Shown here one piece after another: positions 14,508 through 23,324 of a stretch of 28,097 nt of DNA. The notes under the pieces were generated by a model that saw only the letters and a list, made by a program, of their open reading frames with translations, made no database searches and had not been told where the DNA came from. The DNA is taken from assembly GCA_937880175.1 (NCBI GenBank), contig CALFLO010000118.1:1-28097 (forward strand). The letters run 5' to 3'. Origin of the DNA: an uncultured Gluconobacter sp. (GTDB lineage Bacteria; Pseudomonadota; Alphaproteobacteria; Acetobacterales; Acetobacteraceae). Position 1 is the stretch's first letter. Every line of letters begins with the position of its first letter. The translations under genes and the position numbers were made by a program.

Positions 14508-15262
14508 GCGCAAAACCAACGATGCACATGTTCTCATCGAGTGAATCCATAGCGATTGAGCAGCACAGTGCAACACCATCGGTAAGCCGTACCTCAACAG
14601 GCACAGCAACTGTCGAAGGGCGTCTTACGTCCCCGGTTGCGCGAGTCCCCGAATCAACTGCTCAGGCTGGTGGCATCACGATCAAAGGCCACACCATCCG
14701 CACCTTCGCTTACACGACGGATGCAGCAGTGATCCGAAACACCAATGCCGATGCCATTCTGGCCGTCTACCCATTCACCGGGGAGCCGGTGATTACGCAA
14801 GCCCTGCTCATCGTCGCACAGCAACCACTCTTCGTAGGCGTTGGAGGTGGAACGACCACTGGAACGCGTGTCGTTGAACTTGCCATGGTCGCAGAGATGC
14901 AAGGTGCGGCAGGCGTGGTCATTAATTCGCCTGCACCTGCGGAAACCATTGAGGCAGCAATGAATTCCGTTGACATACCAGTCATCGCAACGGTCACGGC
15001 CGACGACGAAGTCACGGAAGAGAAGATTCTTGCAGGAGCCGCGATAATCAACGTTGCAGCAGGAGCGAATACCACAGCCGTAGTGACGAACATTCGTGCC
15101 CATCACCCTGAGATTCCGATTCTCGCATCATGCGGAAGCACGGAAGACAACATTTTCAATACACTGCAAGCCGGTGCCGATGCACTTACCTGGACTCCGC
15201 CAAGCGCTCAACAGCTTCAATCGCAGATGATGGCGCGCTATCGAGGAGAAATGGCTGAATAA
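14504..15262 (+). CDS. TIM-barrel-like protein of unknown function
   Basis: A 252-residue protein coupled to the MarR gene. After a ~55-residue Ser/Thr-rich lead, it shows repeated beta-alpha units with Gly-rich loops: ADAILAVYPFTG, FVGVGGGTTTGTRVVEL, AAGVVINSPAP, DIPVIATVTADDE, AAIINVAAGANTT, IPILASCGSTEDNI and AGADALTWTPP. This is the pattern of phosphate-binding TIM barrels such as IMPDH- or NanE-type enzymes, but the catalytic residues do not fix a reaction. No signal peptide is seen despite the polar lead. The fold is moderately sure, the reaction unknown; the ligand of the MarR protein may be its substrate. Confidence 0.75.
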   Translation: MSAKPTMHMFSSSESIAIEQHSATPSVSRTSTGTATVEGRLTSPVARVPESTAQAGGITIKGHTIRTFAYTTDAAVIRNTNADAILAVYPFTGEPVITQALLIVAQQPLFVGVGGGTTTGTRVVELAMVAEMQGAAGVVINSPAPAETIEAAMNSVDIPVIATVTADDEVTEEKILAGAAIINVAAGANTTAVVTNIRAHHPEIPILASCGSTEDNIFNTLQAGADALTWTPPSAQQLQSQMMARYRGEMAE

Positions 15263-15282
15263 TCTTCGAATTATTCAGCCAT
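15251..15282. terminator. Hairpin at the end of the MarR operon
   Basis: A perfect 13-bp stem (15251-15263 with 15270-15282, loop CTTCGA) that includes the stop codon of the upstream gene. No long U tract follows on either strand. It lies between convergent operons, so it may serve both as terminator or 3' end stabiliser. Confidence 0.6.
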
Positions 15283-15324
15283 CCATCATGCCCTGCTCAT
15301 GAGCATCCAGTCTCGAGCAGAGTC

Positions 15325-17091
15325 TTACTCCTGTTTCAGAAGCTCGCGCAACTGGCCGCGGTGTTCCCTCTGCTCGCGTGGATCAGGAACGGGCAAGGAT
15401 GCCAGCAGCTTGCGCGTATAGGGATTCTGGGGATTCTGCATGATCTGGCTGGCTTCGCCATGCTCGACGATACTGCCCTTGTGCATCACCATGATCCGGT
15501 CTGCCAACATATCGACAACAGCCAAATCGTGGGTGATGAACAGGCATGCAAACCCAATCTCGACCTGCAATCGCTTGAAGAGTTGCAAGACCTTCGCCTG
15601 AACCGATACATCCAACGCGGAAGTGGGTTCGTCGGCAATAATCAACGAAGGTTTCAACGCCAAGGCCCGCGCCAGCGAAGCACGCTGACGCTGTCCGCCG
15701 GAGAGCTCATGCGGGAAACGGTTCATATAGGTTCTGGGGAGCTGCACCATCTCCAAAAGGTCTCCAACATAATCACTTGCATCGGCCACCGATGAATACT
15801 TCTTATGAACCAGCAACGGCTCTGCAACGTTCTCGGCAATAGTCATCAGTGGATTGAATGAACTGCCGGGATCCTGGAACACAAATCCAATATCGGCACG
15901 TTTCGGCTTGAATTCACGTTCCTTGAAACCGTTCATCTCAGATCCAAGAACCTTGAGCGAACCGCCGGAAATCCTCTGCAAACCCGCTATGGCACGACCG
16001 GTCGTTGATTTTCCCGAACCGGATTCACCTACGAGCCCCAGCACCTCTGAGCGGTGAATCGTGAAGTCCACATCCTTGACTGCCACGAAATCCGGCTGCA
16101 GAAGGTGCCCTGGATAGGTGATGGTGAGACCCTTGGCTTCGACGGCGATTGGCTGCTTGTGCCAGTCTGCCTTACGCTCGATGGCGATGCCGTCATCATC
16201 ACGCACCACCAGTTTCTGCCCAATCCGGGGAACCGCAGCCAAAAGTCGCTTCGTGTAGTCCTCTTGCGGACGGTAAAAAATCTGTTCGACATCGCCCTGC
16301 TCAACCACATGACCGCGATACATCACCACGACCTGATCTGCAATATCCGCAATCACGCCCATGTTGTGAGTGATGATCAGCACGCTGGCATCGAATTCGT
16401 CTCGCGCGAGCCGCAAGAGGTCAAGGATTTCTGCCTGTACTGTCACATCGAGCGCAGTGGTCGGTTCGTCAGCAAGAATCAGACCAGGATTCAATACCAG
16501 CGCCATGGCTATGACAATGCGCTGCTTCTGACCACCGGAGAACTGATGCGGGTAATAATCAACACGTGTCTTGGCATCGGGAATGCCAACCTTTTCAAGG
16601 ATGTCGATGGTCTTGGCGCGGAGCTCTTGCCGCCCACTCATTCCGTGAGCGCGCAAACCCTCTTCAATCTGCCACCCGATCGTGTATACCGGGTTGAGGA
16701 CGGAGTTGGGCTCTTGAAACACCATTGCAGCCTCTTCACCGCGCACATGCTGCAAATCTTCGGGTTTCAGCGAAAGCACGTCGAATTCCTCGCTACCATC
16801 CCTGCGCGCCAGATAGATCGCACCAGCAGTCGTTGCCGTTTCAGGAAGCAGCTTGATGATGGAGCGTGCGGTGACAGATTTTCCGGAACCGGATTCGCCA
16901 ACCACGCCGACCACCGTTTTCTTCGGAATGGAGAAGCTGATGTTGTCGATTGCCCTGATCGAGCCGGCATCCGTCATGAATGAAACGCTCAGGTTCTTGA
17001 TTTGCGCCAGATTCTTGCCGGTGCTATTCAACAACGGATGTCTGCCGTCATCTGAATTCTGATTCATCTCGTGTGCGTTGGTTTCACTCAT
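15325..17091 (-). CDS. oppDF: Fused peptide ABC transporter ATP-binding protein (OppD-OppF)
   Basis: A 588-residue protein with two complete ABC domains in tandem. Domain 1 (about 28-300): Walker A GESGSGKS (65-72), signature FSGGQKQR, Walker B LILADEPTTALD. Domain 2 (about 315-580): Walker A GESGSGKS, signature LSGGQRQR, Walker B LIIADEPTSALD. Both carry oligopeptide/dipeptide-type C-terminal stretches (PQEDYTKRLLAAVP and PQNPYTRKLLASLP). It energises import of peptides by the OppBC channel. The start at ATG 17091 overlaps the end of oppC by eight bases. OppD-OppF fusions are common in actinobacteria. Confidence 0.93.
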   Translation of the reverse strand: MSETNAHEMNQNSDDGRHPLLNSTGKNLAQIKNLSVSFMTDAGSIRAIDNISFSIPKKTVVGVVGESGSGKSVTARSIIKLLPETATTAGAIYLARRDGSEEFDVLSLKPEDLQHVRGEEAAMVFQEPNSVLNPVYTIGWQIEEGLRAHGMSGRQELRAKTIDILEKVGIPDAKTRVDYYPHQFSGGQKQRIVIAMALVLNPGLILADEPTTALDVTVQAEILDLLRLARDEFDASVLIITHNMGVIADIADQVVVMYRGHVVEQGDVEQIFYRPQEDYTKRLLAAVPRIGQKLVVRDDDGIAIERKADWHKQPIAVEAKGLTITYPGHLLQPDFVAVKDVDFTIHRSEVLGLVGESGSGKSTTGRAIAGLQRISGGSLKVLGSEMNGFKEREFKPKRADIGFVFQDPGSSFNPLMTIAENVAEPLLVHKKYSSVADASDYVGDLLEMVQLPRTYMNRFPHELSGGQRQRASLARALALKPSLIIADEPTSALDVSVQAKVLQLFKRLQVEIGFACLFITHDLAVVDMLADRIMVMHKGSIVEHGEASQIMQNPQNPYTRKLLASLPVPDPREQREHRGQLRELLKQE

Positions 17092-18283
17092 TTTCGGCCT
17101 CCGCTGTATTGTCCACTCCCGGTTTATCGCTCCCGACCGCTCCGGCAGATTCGTTTACCCCGCGAGCTTCAGTCGCATCTGACTCATCTGGTATTGGAAT
17201 GCTGCGATGCAGGGCAAAGACCTCTTCGGTCGCCTCATTGGAAGGTCCGGCCTTTTCACTCGGATCAACAGAGGTATCTTCAATCGATCCAATGACTTCA
17301 CCGGCTGATTTGCGGGCACGCAGACGGGGATCGGCCAGATCGTTCAATGACTCTCCGACGAGGGTGATGCCGAGCACAATGAGCACTATCGCCACTCCGG
17401 GGAATATGGATGTCCACCAGATTCCTGCCGTGACATCGGCAACGGCACGGTTCAAGTCATACCCCCATTCTGCAGCGGACGTGGGCTCAATGCCGAAACC
17501 GAGGAATCCAAGTCCCGCAAGCGTCAGGATGGCTTCCGACGAGTTCAGTGTAAGAATGACAGGTAGCGTTCGTGTCGAGTTCTTCAGCAGATGTTTGGTC
17601 ATGATGCGCCATGTTGATGCACCGACAACCTTTGCCGATTCAACATATGCCGCTTCCTTGATGCGAATCACCTCTGCACGAATTGTGCGGAAGTATTGGG
17701 GAATGTACACAACCGTAATGGAAATGCCGGAAGCGAGTATGCCTCCTGCCAGACTGGACTGGCCGCCGGAGATCATGATTGCCATCAGAATGGCGAGCAG
17801 CAATGATGGGAATGAGTAGATTGCATCGGCAATGACTACCATCACACGATCTATCCAGCCACCGAAATACCCAGAGACGAGTCCCAGCAGCACACCAATG
17901 AACAGCGAGAGAATAACGGCGACGATGATGGCGATGATTGCTGTTCTCGCACCCCAAATGGTACGGCTGAACACGTCGAAGCCACCAACCGTTGTTCCCC
18001 AGATATGAGAGGAGCTCGGAGCTGCCTGTGTCGGGAAGGCATGGCCGCTGGCATCGGTACTCTGAGCAAAGCCGTAGGGAGCAATGATTGGAGCAAAGAG
18101 TGCAAGAAGGATAAACACTGCGGTGATCGTCAGACCGGTGATCAGCATGCCTCGTTGCCAGCCCACAGCTATGCGCAGCTCGCGGATGATGGGCAGCTTG
18201 GCAAGCCGCGAAGTTGGCTTGGCTCTAAGATTCTGGAGTCTTGTGTCACCTGGCACGGTAACTATTTGAGGATCTGATGCCAT
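17084..18283 (-). CDS. oppC: Peptide ABC transporter permease OppC with acidic C-terminal tail
   Basis: A 399-residue membrane protein, second permease of the importer. An N-terminal cytoplasmic segment precedes the first helix (about 50-73), and a BPD_transp_1 domain with five further helices follows. The EAA loop reads AAYVESAKVVGASTWRIMTKHL and couples to the ATPase. The last ~80 residues after the transporter core are a hydrophilic, strongly acidic extension (EVIGSIEDTSVDPSEK ... GVDNTAEAENE), absent from typical OppC (~300 residues). It starts two bases after the oppB stop and overlaps the ATPase gene, so the operon is tightly coupled. Confidence 0.92.
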   Translation of the reverse strand: MASDPQIVTVPGDTRLQNLRAKPTSRLAKLPIIRELRIAVGWQRGMLITGLTITAVFILLALFAPIIAPYGFAQSTDASGHAFPTQAAPSSSHIWGTTVGGFDVFSRTIWGARTAIIAIIVAVILSLFIGVLLGLVSGYFGGWIDRVMVVIADAIYSFPSLLLAILMAIMISGGQSSLAGGILASGISITVVYIPQYFRTIRAEVIRIKEAAYVESAKVVGASTWRIMTKHLLKNSTRTLPVILTLNSSEAILTLAGLGFLGFGIEPTSAAEWGYDLNRAVADVTAGIWWTSIFPGVAIVLIVLGITLVGESLNDLADPRLRARKSAGEVIGSIEDTSVDPSEKAGPSNEATEEVFALHRSIPIPDESDATEARGVNESAGAVGSDKPGVDNTAEAENE

Positions 18284-18285
18284 CT

Positions 18286-19398
18286 TCAGTACCTCACTCT
18301 CGGGTCGATCATGGCACTCACGATATCAACGATGAAGTTGACCACGGAGACAATTATTGCTATCAGAATCACGATGCCCTGCACCGCAACGAAGTCACGC
18401 GCCTTCAAGTACTGGGCAAGCATGAAGCCAAGCCCCTTCCACTCAAATGTGGTTTCTGTAAGCACGGCACCTGCGAGCATGAGGGCTATCTGCATGCCCA
18501 TGACCGTGATGATGGGGATGAGCGCCGGCTTCCATGCATGCTTGGAAAGAAGGCGACGTTCGGAGACACCTCGTGAACGAGCCGCATCGACATAACCTGA
18601 AGTATAGGTGGATATCACATTGGTTCGAACCAGTCGAATGAATACGCCTGCAGTCAGCAAACCAAGTGAGAGTGCAGGCAGAATCGCATGCAGCAGCACG
18701 TCGCCCAGCACCTGCATGTTGCCAAGCTGGAACGCATCAATGATGTACAGCCCCGTAGGCGAGACGAGCCGATCGAATTGGATGGTGGAACTCAACGAAG
18801 ATCTGCCAGAGCTTGGAAGGATTCCGAGCCAGACGGAGAAAATGAGTTTCAGCACAAGTCCCAGGAAGAATACCGGTGTGGCATAGCACAGAATTGCAAA
18901 CACACGAACAGCCGCATCCTGAGCGCGATCACGGTATCTTGCAGCTAGGCGACCAAGCGGTATGCCAATGACCAGGGCAACGATCAGCGAGAGGATGGAT
19001 AGCTCAAGCGTTGCTGCACCATATTGGGTAAGAATCGAGCTTACAGGCTGGTTATCGGTCAGTGTCGTTCCAAGATTGCCATGCAGGAGATCAGAGAGAT
19101 ATGAGAGATATTGCACGATAAGTGGTCGATCATAGCCTGCCGCATGAATGCGTCGCTGCAATTCCTCAGGTGCCAGGCGGCCTCCAAGTGCTGCTGAGAT
19201 TGGATCTCCTGTGGCCCGCATGACGAAGAATACGACGGTGACAAGAATGAAAACCGTGGGAATGATGAGCAGGAAGCGTGTGACCACGAAGCGGAAGAAC
19301 CCGCTGGAAATTCTATTTTTCTTTGCTTTTGTCTTGACCGGACTTTTTGGCTGGGAATCGCCATCTATCGGCATTCCCTGAATGCTGCCTTCAGACAC
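18286..19398 (-). CDS. oppB: Peptide ABC transporter permease OppB
   Basis: A 370-residue permease starting at GTG 19398 behind AAGGAG. A 30-residue Lys-rich cytoplasmic lead precedes the first helix (RFLLIIPTVFILVTVVFFVM) and the OppB-type periplasmic loop (ATGDPISAALGG ... YDRPLIVQYLSYLSDLLHGN LG-type pattern). The EAA loop YVDAARSRGVSERRLLSKH lies near residue 280. It pairs with OppC to form the channel. It sits 100 bases downstream of the binding-protein gene, separated by a strong hairpin. Confidence 0.93.
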   Translation of the reverse strand: MSEGSIQGMPIDGDSQPKSPVKTKAKKNRISSGFFRFVVTRFLLIIPTVFILVTVVFFVMRATGDPISAALGGRLAPEELQRRIHAAGYDRPLIVQYLSYLSDLLHGNLGTTLTDNQPVSSILTQYGAATLELSILSLIVALVIGIPLGRLAARYRDRAQDAAVRVFAILCYATPVFFLGLVLKLIFSVWLGILPSSGRSSLSSTIQFDRLVSPTGLYIIDAFQLGNMQVLGDVLLHAILPALSLGLLTAGVFIRLVRTNVISTYTSGYVDAARSRGVSERRLLSKHAWKPALIPIITVMGMQIALMLAGAVLTETTFEWKGLGFMLAQYLKARDFVAVQGIVILIAIIVSVVNFIVDIVSAMIDPRVRY

Positions 19399-19428
19399 AT
19401 AAACTCCTTAATCACAAATACGAATATA

Positions 19429-19488
19429 CCGGCCATGCGAATGGTGGACCCAGTGATATTCTGCCGGGTTCACCATTCGCATGGCCGG
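19429..19488 (-). terminator. Strong hairpin between oppA and oppB
   Basis: A perfect 18-bp stem (19429-19446 with 19471-19488), extended by GACCC/GGGTT pairing to about 23 bp. No long U tract follows on the minus strand. Such hairpins after a binding-protein gene usually stabilise or partly terminate the message, so that oppA is made in excess over the permeases. Confidence 0.65.
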
Positions 19489-19498
19489 ATCATCGATG

Positions 19499-21130
19499 TC
19501 AGGATTTGGTTACCGATGCATAGCGGAAGCGGAACGATGCATCAAGCACCACGCCCTTCACATTCTTGCCTGTAACTGCAACCTGGGAACCCTGAAGCAG
19601 AGGAATCGTGGACAAATCCTCAGTTTCCAAGGTTTGGATCTGCTTCAGCAGCTTCTCTCGCTCTGAAGTGTTCTGCTCACCTGCCTGCTTTACGATCAAT
19701 GCATTCACCGTACTATTCGAATAACCATTGTTGATGAAGTTGCCATCTCTGAAGAATGGAGACAGATAATTGTCTGGATCGGAATAATCAGGGAACCATC
19801 CGAGCTGGTATGCAGGATATGCGCCATCGGAAGAATCGGTGACCACACGCTCCTTGTTGTACTGGGTCCATTCCGTCTGCTGCAGATTCACCTTGAATAC
19901 GTTGTCCTTCTCAAGCTGAGTCTTGATTGCCGCATATTCATCAGCTGATGATGCACCGTAATGATCCGAGTTGTACTGGATGTTCAGAGTAACTGGCGTG
20001 GTAACGCCGGCATCCTGCAAAGTCTTCTTTGCCTTATCGACATCAGGTGCACCCTTGCCGTCGCCATAGGCAGTCTTCAAGGTGTCCTCATGACCGGTCA
20101 AACCTTCAGGGATGTAGGAATACAGAGGGGTGTAGGTGCTCTTGTATACCGATGTCGCAAGGTCATCGCGATCGATCAGGTCGGCAACTGCATGACGAAC
20201 GGCCGTTGCCTTTGCCGTGCTGGCATCCTTCTGAGACGAGCCGAATGGCTGGGTCTTGAAGTTGAAGGTAAGGAAGCGTTCCTCACCACCAGGCCCCTTG
20301 ACAACCTTGACCTTGCTGTTCTTTGAGAGGCTGGAGATGTCGGTTGGTGTCAGCGAACGATATGCGATATCTACCTGCCCCTCTTGGACCGCAAGCTTGA
20401 GGTTCGATGTATTGGCGAAGTATTGAACATCGACGTTCGAGTTCTTGGCTGGCGTCAGACCCTTGTAGCTCGTGTTCTTTGCATAGGAGAGGGCCTCGTT
20501 CAGCTTGAATGACGTGAGCTTGTAAGGACCAGCGAAAGCATTATCCTTGACAATCGTATTGGCAGGTGTGAGCTTGTCAGCCGAGAAGACCTGATCATCA
20601 ACGATAGGACCTGCAGGACTTGAGAGCACCTGCTTCAAGGTCACGTCGTTGGCAACCGAATCCTTGAACACCACCGTATTGTCATCGGGAGTGGAGATGG
20701 ATTCGATGTTGGCCAGCAAGGATGAAGGACCGTTCGGATCGTTGATCTTCTTGACACGGTCGAAGGAGAACTTGACATCCTTTGAATTCAGGGTGTCGCC
20801 GTTGGCAAACTTCAGACCAGTCTTGAGTTTGACGGTGAATTCGCTGCCGTCGCTGCTCCAGGTGCCTGCATCGGCTGCGATGTCAGGACTGACGGATGAT
20901 GAATTGTAGTTCTGTGCGTACAGGAATGGGAATACCTGAATCTGCACGGCATATGAGCCATTGTCGTATGAACCCGCCGGATCCAGACTGACGATCTGAT
21001 CCGTGGTACCGATTGTTATTGCGGAACTTCCGCTCGCGCTTGAATCTGACTTGACCCCTCCGCATGCAGCCAAAGATGCAACTGCAGTCACACACGTGAC
21101 CACTGCAATTAGGCGTTTCTTGAATGACAA
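19499..21130 (-). CDS. oppA: Peptide-binding lipoprotein of ABC transporter (SBP family 5)
   Basis: A 543-residue extracellular lipoprotein. I place the start at TTG 21130, where MSFKKRLIAVVTCVTAVASL followed by AAC gives an ideal lipoprotein signal with lipidated Cys23, preceded by GGGGGAGAG; ATG 21145 is a possible alternative, and a start at 21223 is unlikely. Family 5 features: TIGTTDQIVSLDPAGSYDNG near the mature N-terminus, KLKTGLKFANGDTLNSKDVK with the conserved FANGDTL segment, and LGWFPDYSDPDNYLSPFF near the end. It captures peptides and hands them to OppBC. It is the first gene of the importer operon. Confidence 0.92.
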   Translation of the reverse strand: MSFKKRLIAVVTCVTAVASLAACGGVKSDSSASGSSAITIGTTDQIVSLDPAGSYDNGSYAVQIQVFPFLYAQNYNSSSVSPDIAADAGTWSSDGSEFTVKLKTGLKFANGDTLNSKDVKFSFDRVKKINDPNGPSSLLANIESISTPDDNTVVFKDSVANDVTLKQVLSSPAGPIVDDQVFSADKLTPANTIVKDNAFAGPYKLTSFKLNEALSYAKNTSYKGLTPAKNSNVDVQYFANTSNLKLAVQEGQVDIAYRSLTPTDISSLSKNSKVKVVKGPGGEERFLTFNFKTQPFGSSQKDASTAKATAVRHAVADLIDRDDLATSVYKSTYTPLYSYIPEGLTGHEDTLKTAYGDGKGAPDVDKAKKTLQDAGVTTPVTLNIQYNSDHYGASSADEYAAIKTQLEKDNVFKVNLQQTEWTQYNKERVVTDSSDGAYPAYQLGWFPDYSDPDNYLSPFFRDGNFINNGYSNSTVNALIVKQAGEQNTSEREKLLKQIQTLETEDLSTIPLLQGSQVAVTGKNVKGVVLDASFRFRYASVTKS

Positions 21131-21228
21131 GTGTCTCTCCCCCATATAGATGAACCAAATAATTTGGAAATTGGAAACAATAGGAAGCATTTGTTGCTGT
21201 GAGGTTTCCACTTTGTGTAACAAGCAGA

Positions 21229-21918
21229 CTACGATTCGGCCTCTTCATCGAGCGTGATATCCCGTATTCCTTCAATCTGCACGATGGAATCGAACACATT
21301 CGATGGCAGGTTTCCATCGACCCTTACATCAACGCTTGCACCAGCCCAGGAGTCTCCACTCACTTGATGCGATGACAGCACCTGTGTTTCGAAACCTGCC
21401 TCGCTGAGTTTCAGAAGCGCGTTTCTCAAGGAACCCTTTCCATTCTCATAGGTGATGTGCAACACACAGATGTGGAAACGACGCAGCAACCTGTACGCGC
21501 TTGGAGCAATGACCAGAACGGTCAGAAAATAGCAGAAGGTGACCAGCAGCACCAGAATCTGCAGATTGAATGCGGCTCCCATGCCAATGGCTGCAGAAAC
21601 CCAAATGCCAGCAGCCGTCGTCAGGCCTTTGACCCTGCTCTTGTTATAGAAGATAACCCCTGCACCGATGAACCCGATTCCAGAAACGATCTGGGCTGCA
21701 ATCCTCGATCCATCCCAGCTCTGCGATGTCACATGAATCGCGTTGGCTCCAAGCACCGAACTCAGCGAGAAGAGCCAGCTGCCGAGACCGACGAGAATAT
21801 TCGTACGGATGCCGGCATTCTTGCCGTGATATTCCCGCTCAAGACCGATGCAACCACAGAGAATCAGGGTGAGAGCAAGAGAAACATACTGGGAAAGTTG
21901 TGGAATTACAAAAGTCAT
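21229..21918 (-). CDS. MgtC/SapB family membrane protein
   Basis: A 229-residue protein from ATG 21918 (AGGGGAG upstream). MgtC family marks: GCIGLEREYHGKNAGIRTNI after the first helix, then LVGLGSWLFSL, and GIGFIGAGVIFYNKSRVKGL, followed by AGIWVSAAIGMGAA. About five membrane helices fill residues 5-140. The C-terminal ~85 residues form a soluble ACT-like domain (ICVLHITYENGKGSLRNALL ... EGIRDITL). Family members modulate Mg2+ adaptation and F-ATPase or envelope stress; the exact role here is unknown. It lies 98 bases before oppA on the same strand. Confidence 0.9.
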   Translation of the reverse strand: MTFVIPQLSQYVSLALTLILCGCIGLEREYHGKNAGIRTNILVGLGSWLFSLSSVLGANAIHVTSQSWDGSRIAAQIVSGIGFIGAGVIFYNKSRVKGLTTAAGIWVSAAIGMGAAFNLQILVLLVTFCYFLTVLVIAPSAYRLLRRFHICVLHITYENGKGSLRNALLKLSEAGFETQVLSSHQVSGDSWAGASVDVRVDGNLPSNVFDSIVQIEGIRDITLDEEAES

Positions 21919-21988
21919 GCATCGCTCCCCTCATGGTGTACCTACGTACTCTGTAATACAGCACACTGCATCCATGACGCTGATCCCA

Positions 21989-23233
21989 TCACGCCAGTTT
22001 CCACAACCGTAATGCAGGTTGACGCGTGAAGCAATCGAACAGACACACGAAGGCTGCAATAGCGACGGCAAAGATGATTCCAAAGGCGAAGAATGCTGCA
22101 AGCAACCCAACCCTGGCAACCCCACCATACTGAATGGCCTGTGCGAGCAACGCATGCATGACATAGTAGCTTGCCCTATACCAGAGCGCGTGCATCAGTG
22201 ATTGGGCAATATAGAATCCAAGAATCCCTGGCGCAAGCATGTTGATGGAAGCGATGAACCTTCGAGCATGCCGCCTGCCGTCGTCATTCGTCTTGGCCTG
22301 GGGGATTGTCGCGCACAGGATCAATGCAAGCAGTGCAAGCACGAATGAGATGATCGATGTGGATTTGAACGAGAGATCGTACAGAATGTCATTGTGCCCT
22401 GTGAATGCAAGTATGCCCGTCAACGCAATGACACAGGCACACGCGAGTGCCATGAGCATTTTCAATATGCTCGGAGATTTGAGATATGCCAACGCCTTGT
22501 AGAGTTTGGATGCCTTGTTTGCCGCATCCGCCTCTCTCAGTCGTTTGCCTATGAGCCCGGCGAAGACGAACGAGAAGAGATAGGTGACTGCACTCATCTG
22601 CTTGCGCCAATCGCCCAAACCTCTGCCGTCCAGACTGCCCTGTGCAAAGAATGCGATATATCCGTTGAGCAGATAGACAACGACGAGCATCGCGACCACG
22701 GTCATCTCGGCTCTCAAGCTTCCAATGCGTTCGATCACCCAAGCGATTGCAGGGGCCAGTGCCACGAATATGAGGTAGAGCCATATGAATTCGAGATCGA
22801 TGCCGAGCCATGTTGAACTGCCGACTCCTGGCAGCGGCATCACATATGCGTTCATCAGTAACGCTATGCACACATAGAAGGCCAGCGTTAGCACAATGAT
22901 GATGCACCGTCTGAGTGTGGCAGAACATTGTGATCGCCAGAAGCCTCTGCTTCTTGATTTCCCAGCGAGGGAAGCGATCAGGAAGAACCCAGAAATCATA
23001 TAGAAGACGTGATTGCCCCATGCCCCGAGCAAGCTGATAATGCTCATCAACCACATGGATGGAAAGGACACGGCAAGTACCTCTGCGTGGGAGACTGTCA
23101 TCTGCGGATGCACGGCACTTAACCCCGATGCTTGCTGAAACCAGACGAGGAGCACGTGGAATATTGAAATGCCAAAGATCGCGCATACGCGGAGGAATTC
23201 AATGCGCTCATTCCTTACTTTTCCTGAGCGCAT
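21989..23233 (-). CDS. Acyltransferase 3 family membrane protein
   Basis: A 414-residue integral membrane protein with about ten helices. The N-terminus MRSGKVRNERIEFLRVCAIF has the Acyltransferase_3 entry motif (ERIEFLR), and HVLLVWF supplies the conserved His on helix 1. Such enzymes O-acetylate or succinylate cell-surface glycans. I place the start at ATG 23233 because GAGGA lies five bases upstream and homologues begin close to this motif; in-frame starts at 23293 (GTG), 23269 and 23254 lack a good ribosome-binding site. The chosen ribosome-binding site and start are buried in a perfect 19-bp inverted repeat, which suggests translational control. The family is firm, the substrate unknown. 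Confidence 0.85.
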   Translation of the reverse strand: MRSGKVRNERIEFLRVCAIFGISIFHVLLVWFQQASGLSAVHPQMTVSHAEVLAVSFPSMWLMSIISLLGAWGNHVFYMISGFFLIASLAGKSRSRGFWRSQCSATLRRCIIIVLTLAFYVCIALLMNAYVMPLPGVGSSTWLGIDLEFIWLYLIFVALAPAIAWVIERIGSLRAEMTVVAMLVVVYLLNGYIAFFAQGSLDGRGLGDWRKQMSAVTYLFSFVFAGLIGKRLREADAANKASKLYKALAYLKSPSILKMLMALACACVIALTGILAFTGHNDILYDLSFKSTSIISFVLALLALILCATIPQAKTNDDGRRHARRFIASINMLAPGILGFYIAQSLMHALWYRASYYVMHALLAQAIQYGGVARVGLLAAFFAFGIIFAVAIAAFVCLFDCFTRQPALRLWKLA

Positions 23234-23243
23234 TGAATTCCTC
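23192..23243 (-). promoter_or_regulatory. 19-bp inverted repeat covering the acyltransferase start
   Basis: Arms 23192-23210 and 23225-23243 are perfect complements with a 14-base loop. On the mRNA the upstream arm contains GAGGA and the ATG; the downstream arm lies in codons 9-14. Folding would hide the translation start. Confidence 0.7.
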
Positions 23244-23324
23244 GTTTTCGTCATGTCCGCAGCATTCATCTCTGTCTTGACTATATCAATCACATAGAGA
23301 TGTATGTTTTCTGGGAATTCGGTA

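Noticed and set aside
16054..16983. Long plus-strand frame opposite the Opp ATPase (309 codons)
   Set aside because: Fully antisense to a strongly conserved two-domain ABC ATPase; low-complexity His/Arg-rich product with no recognisable domain.
17073..17819. Plus-strand frame opposite oppC (248 codons)
   Set aside because: Antisense shadow of a clear permease gene.
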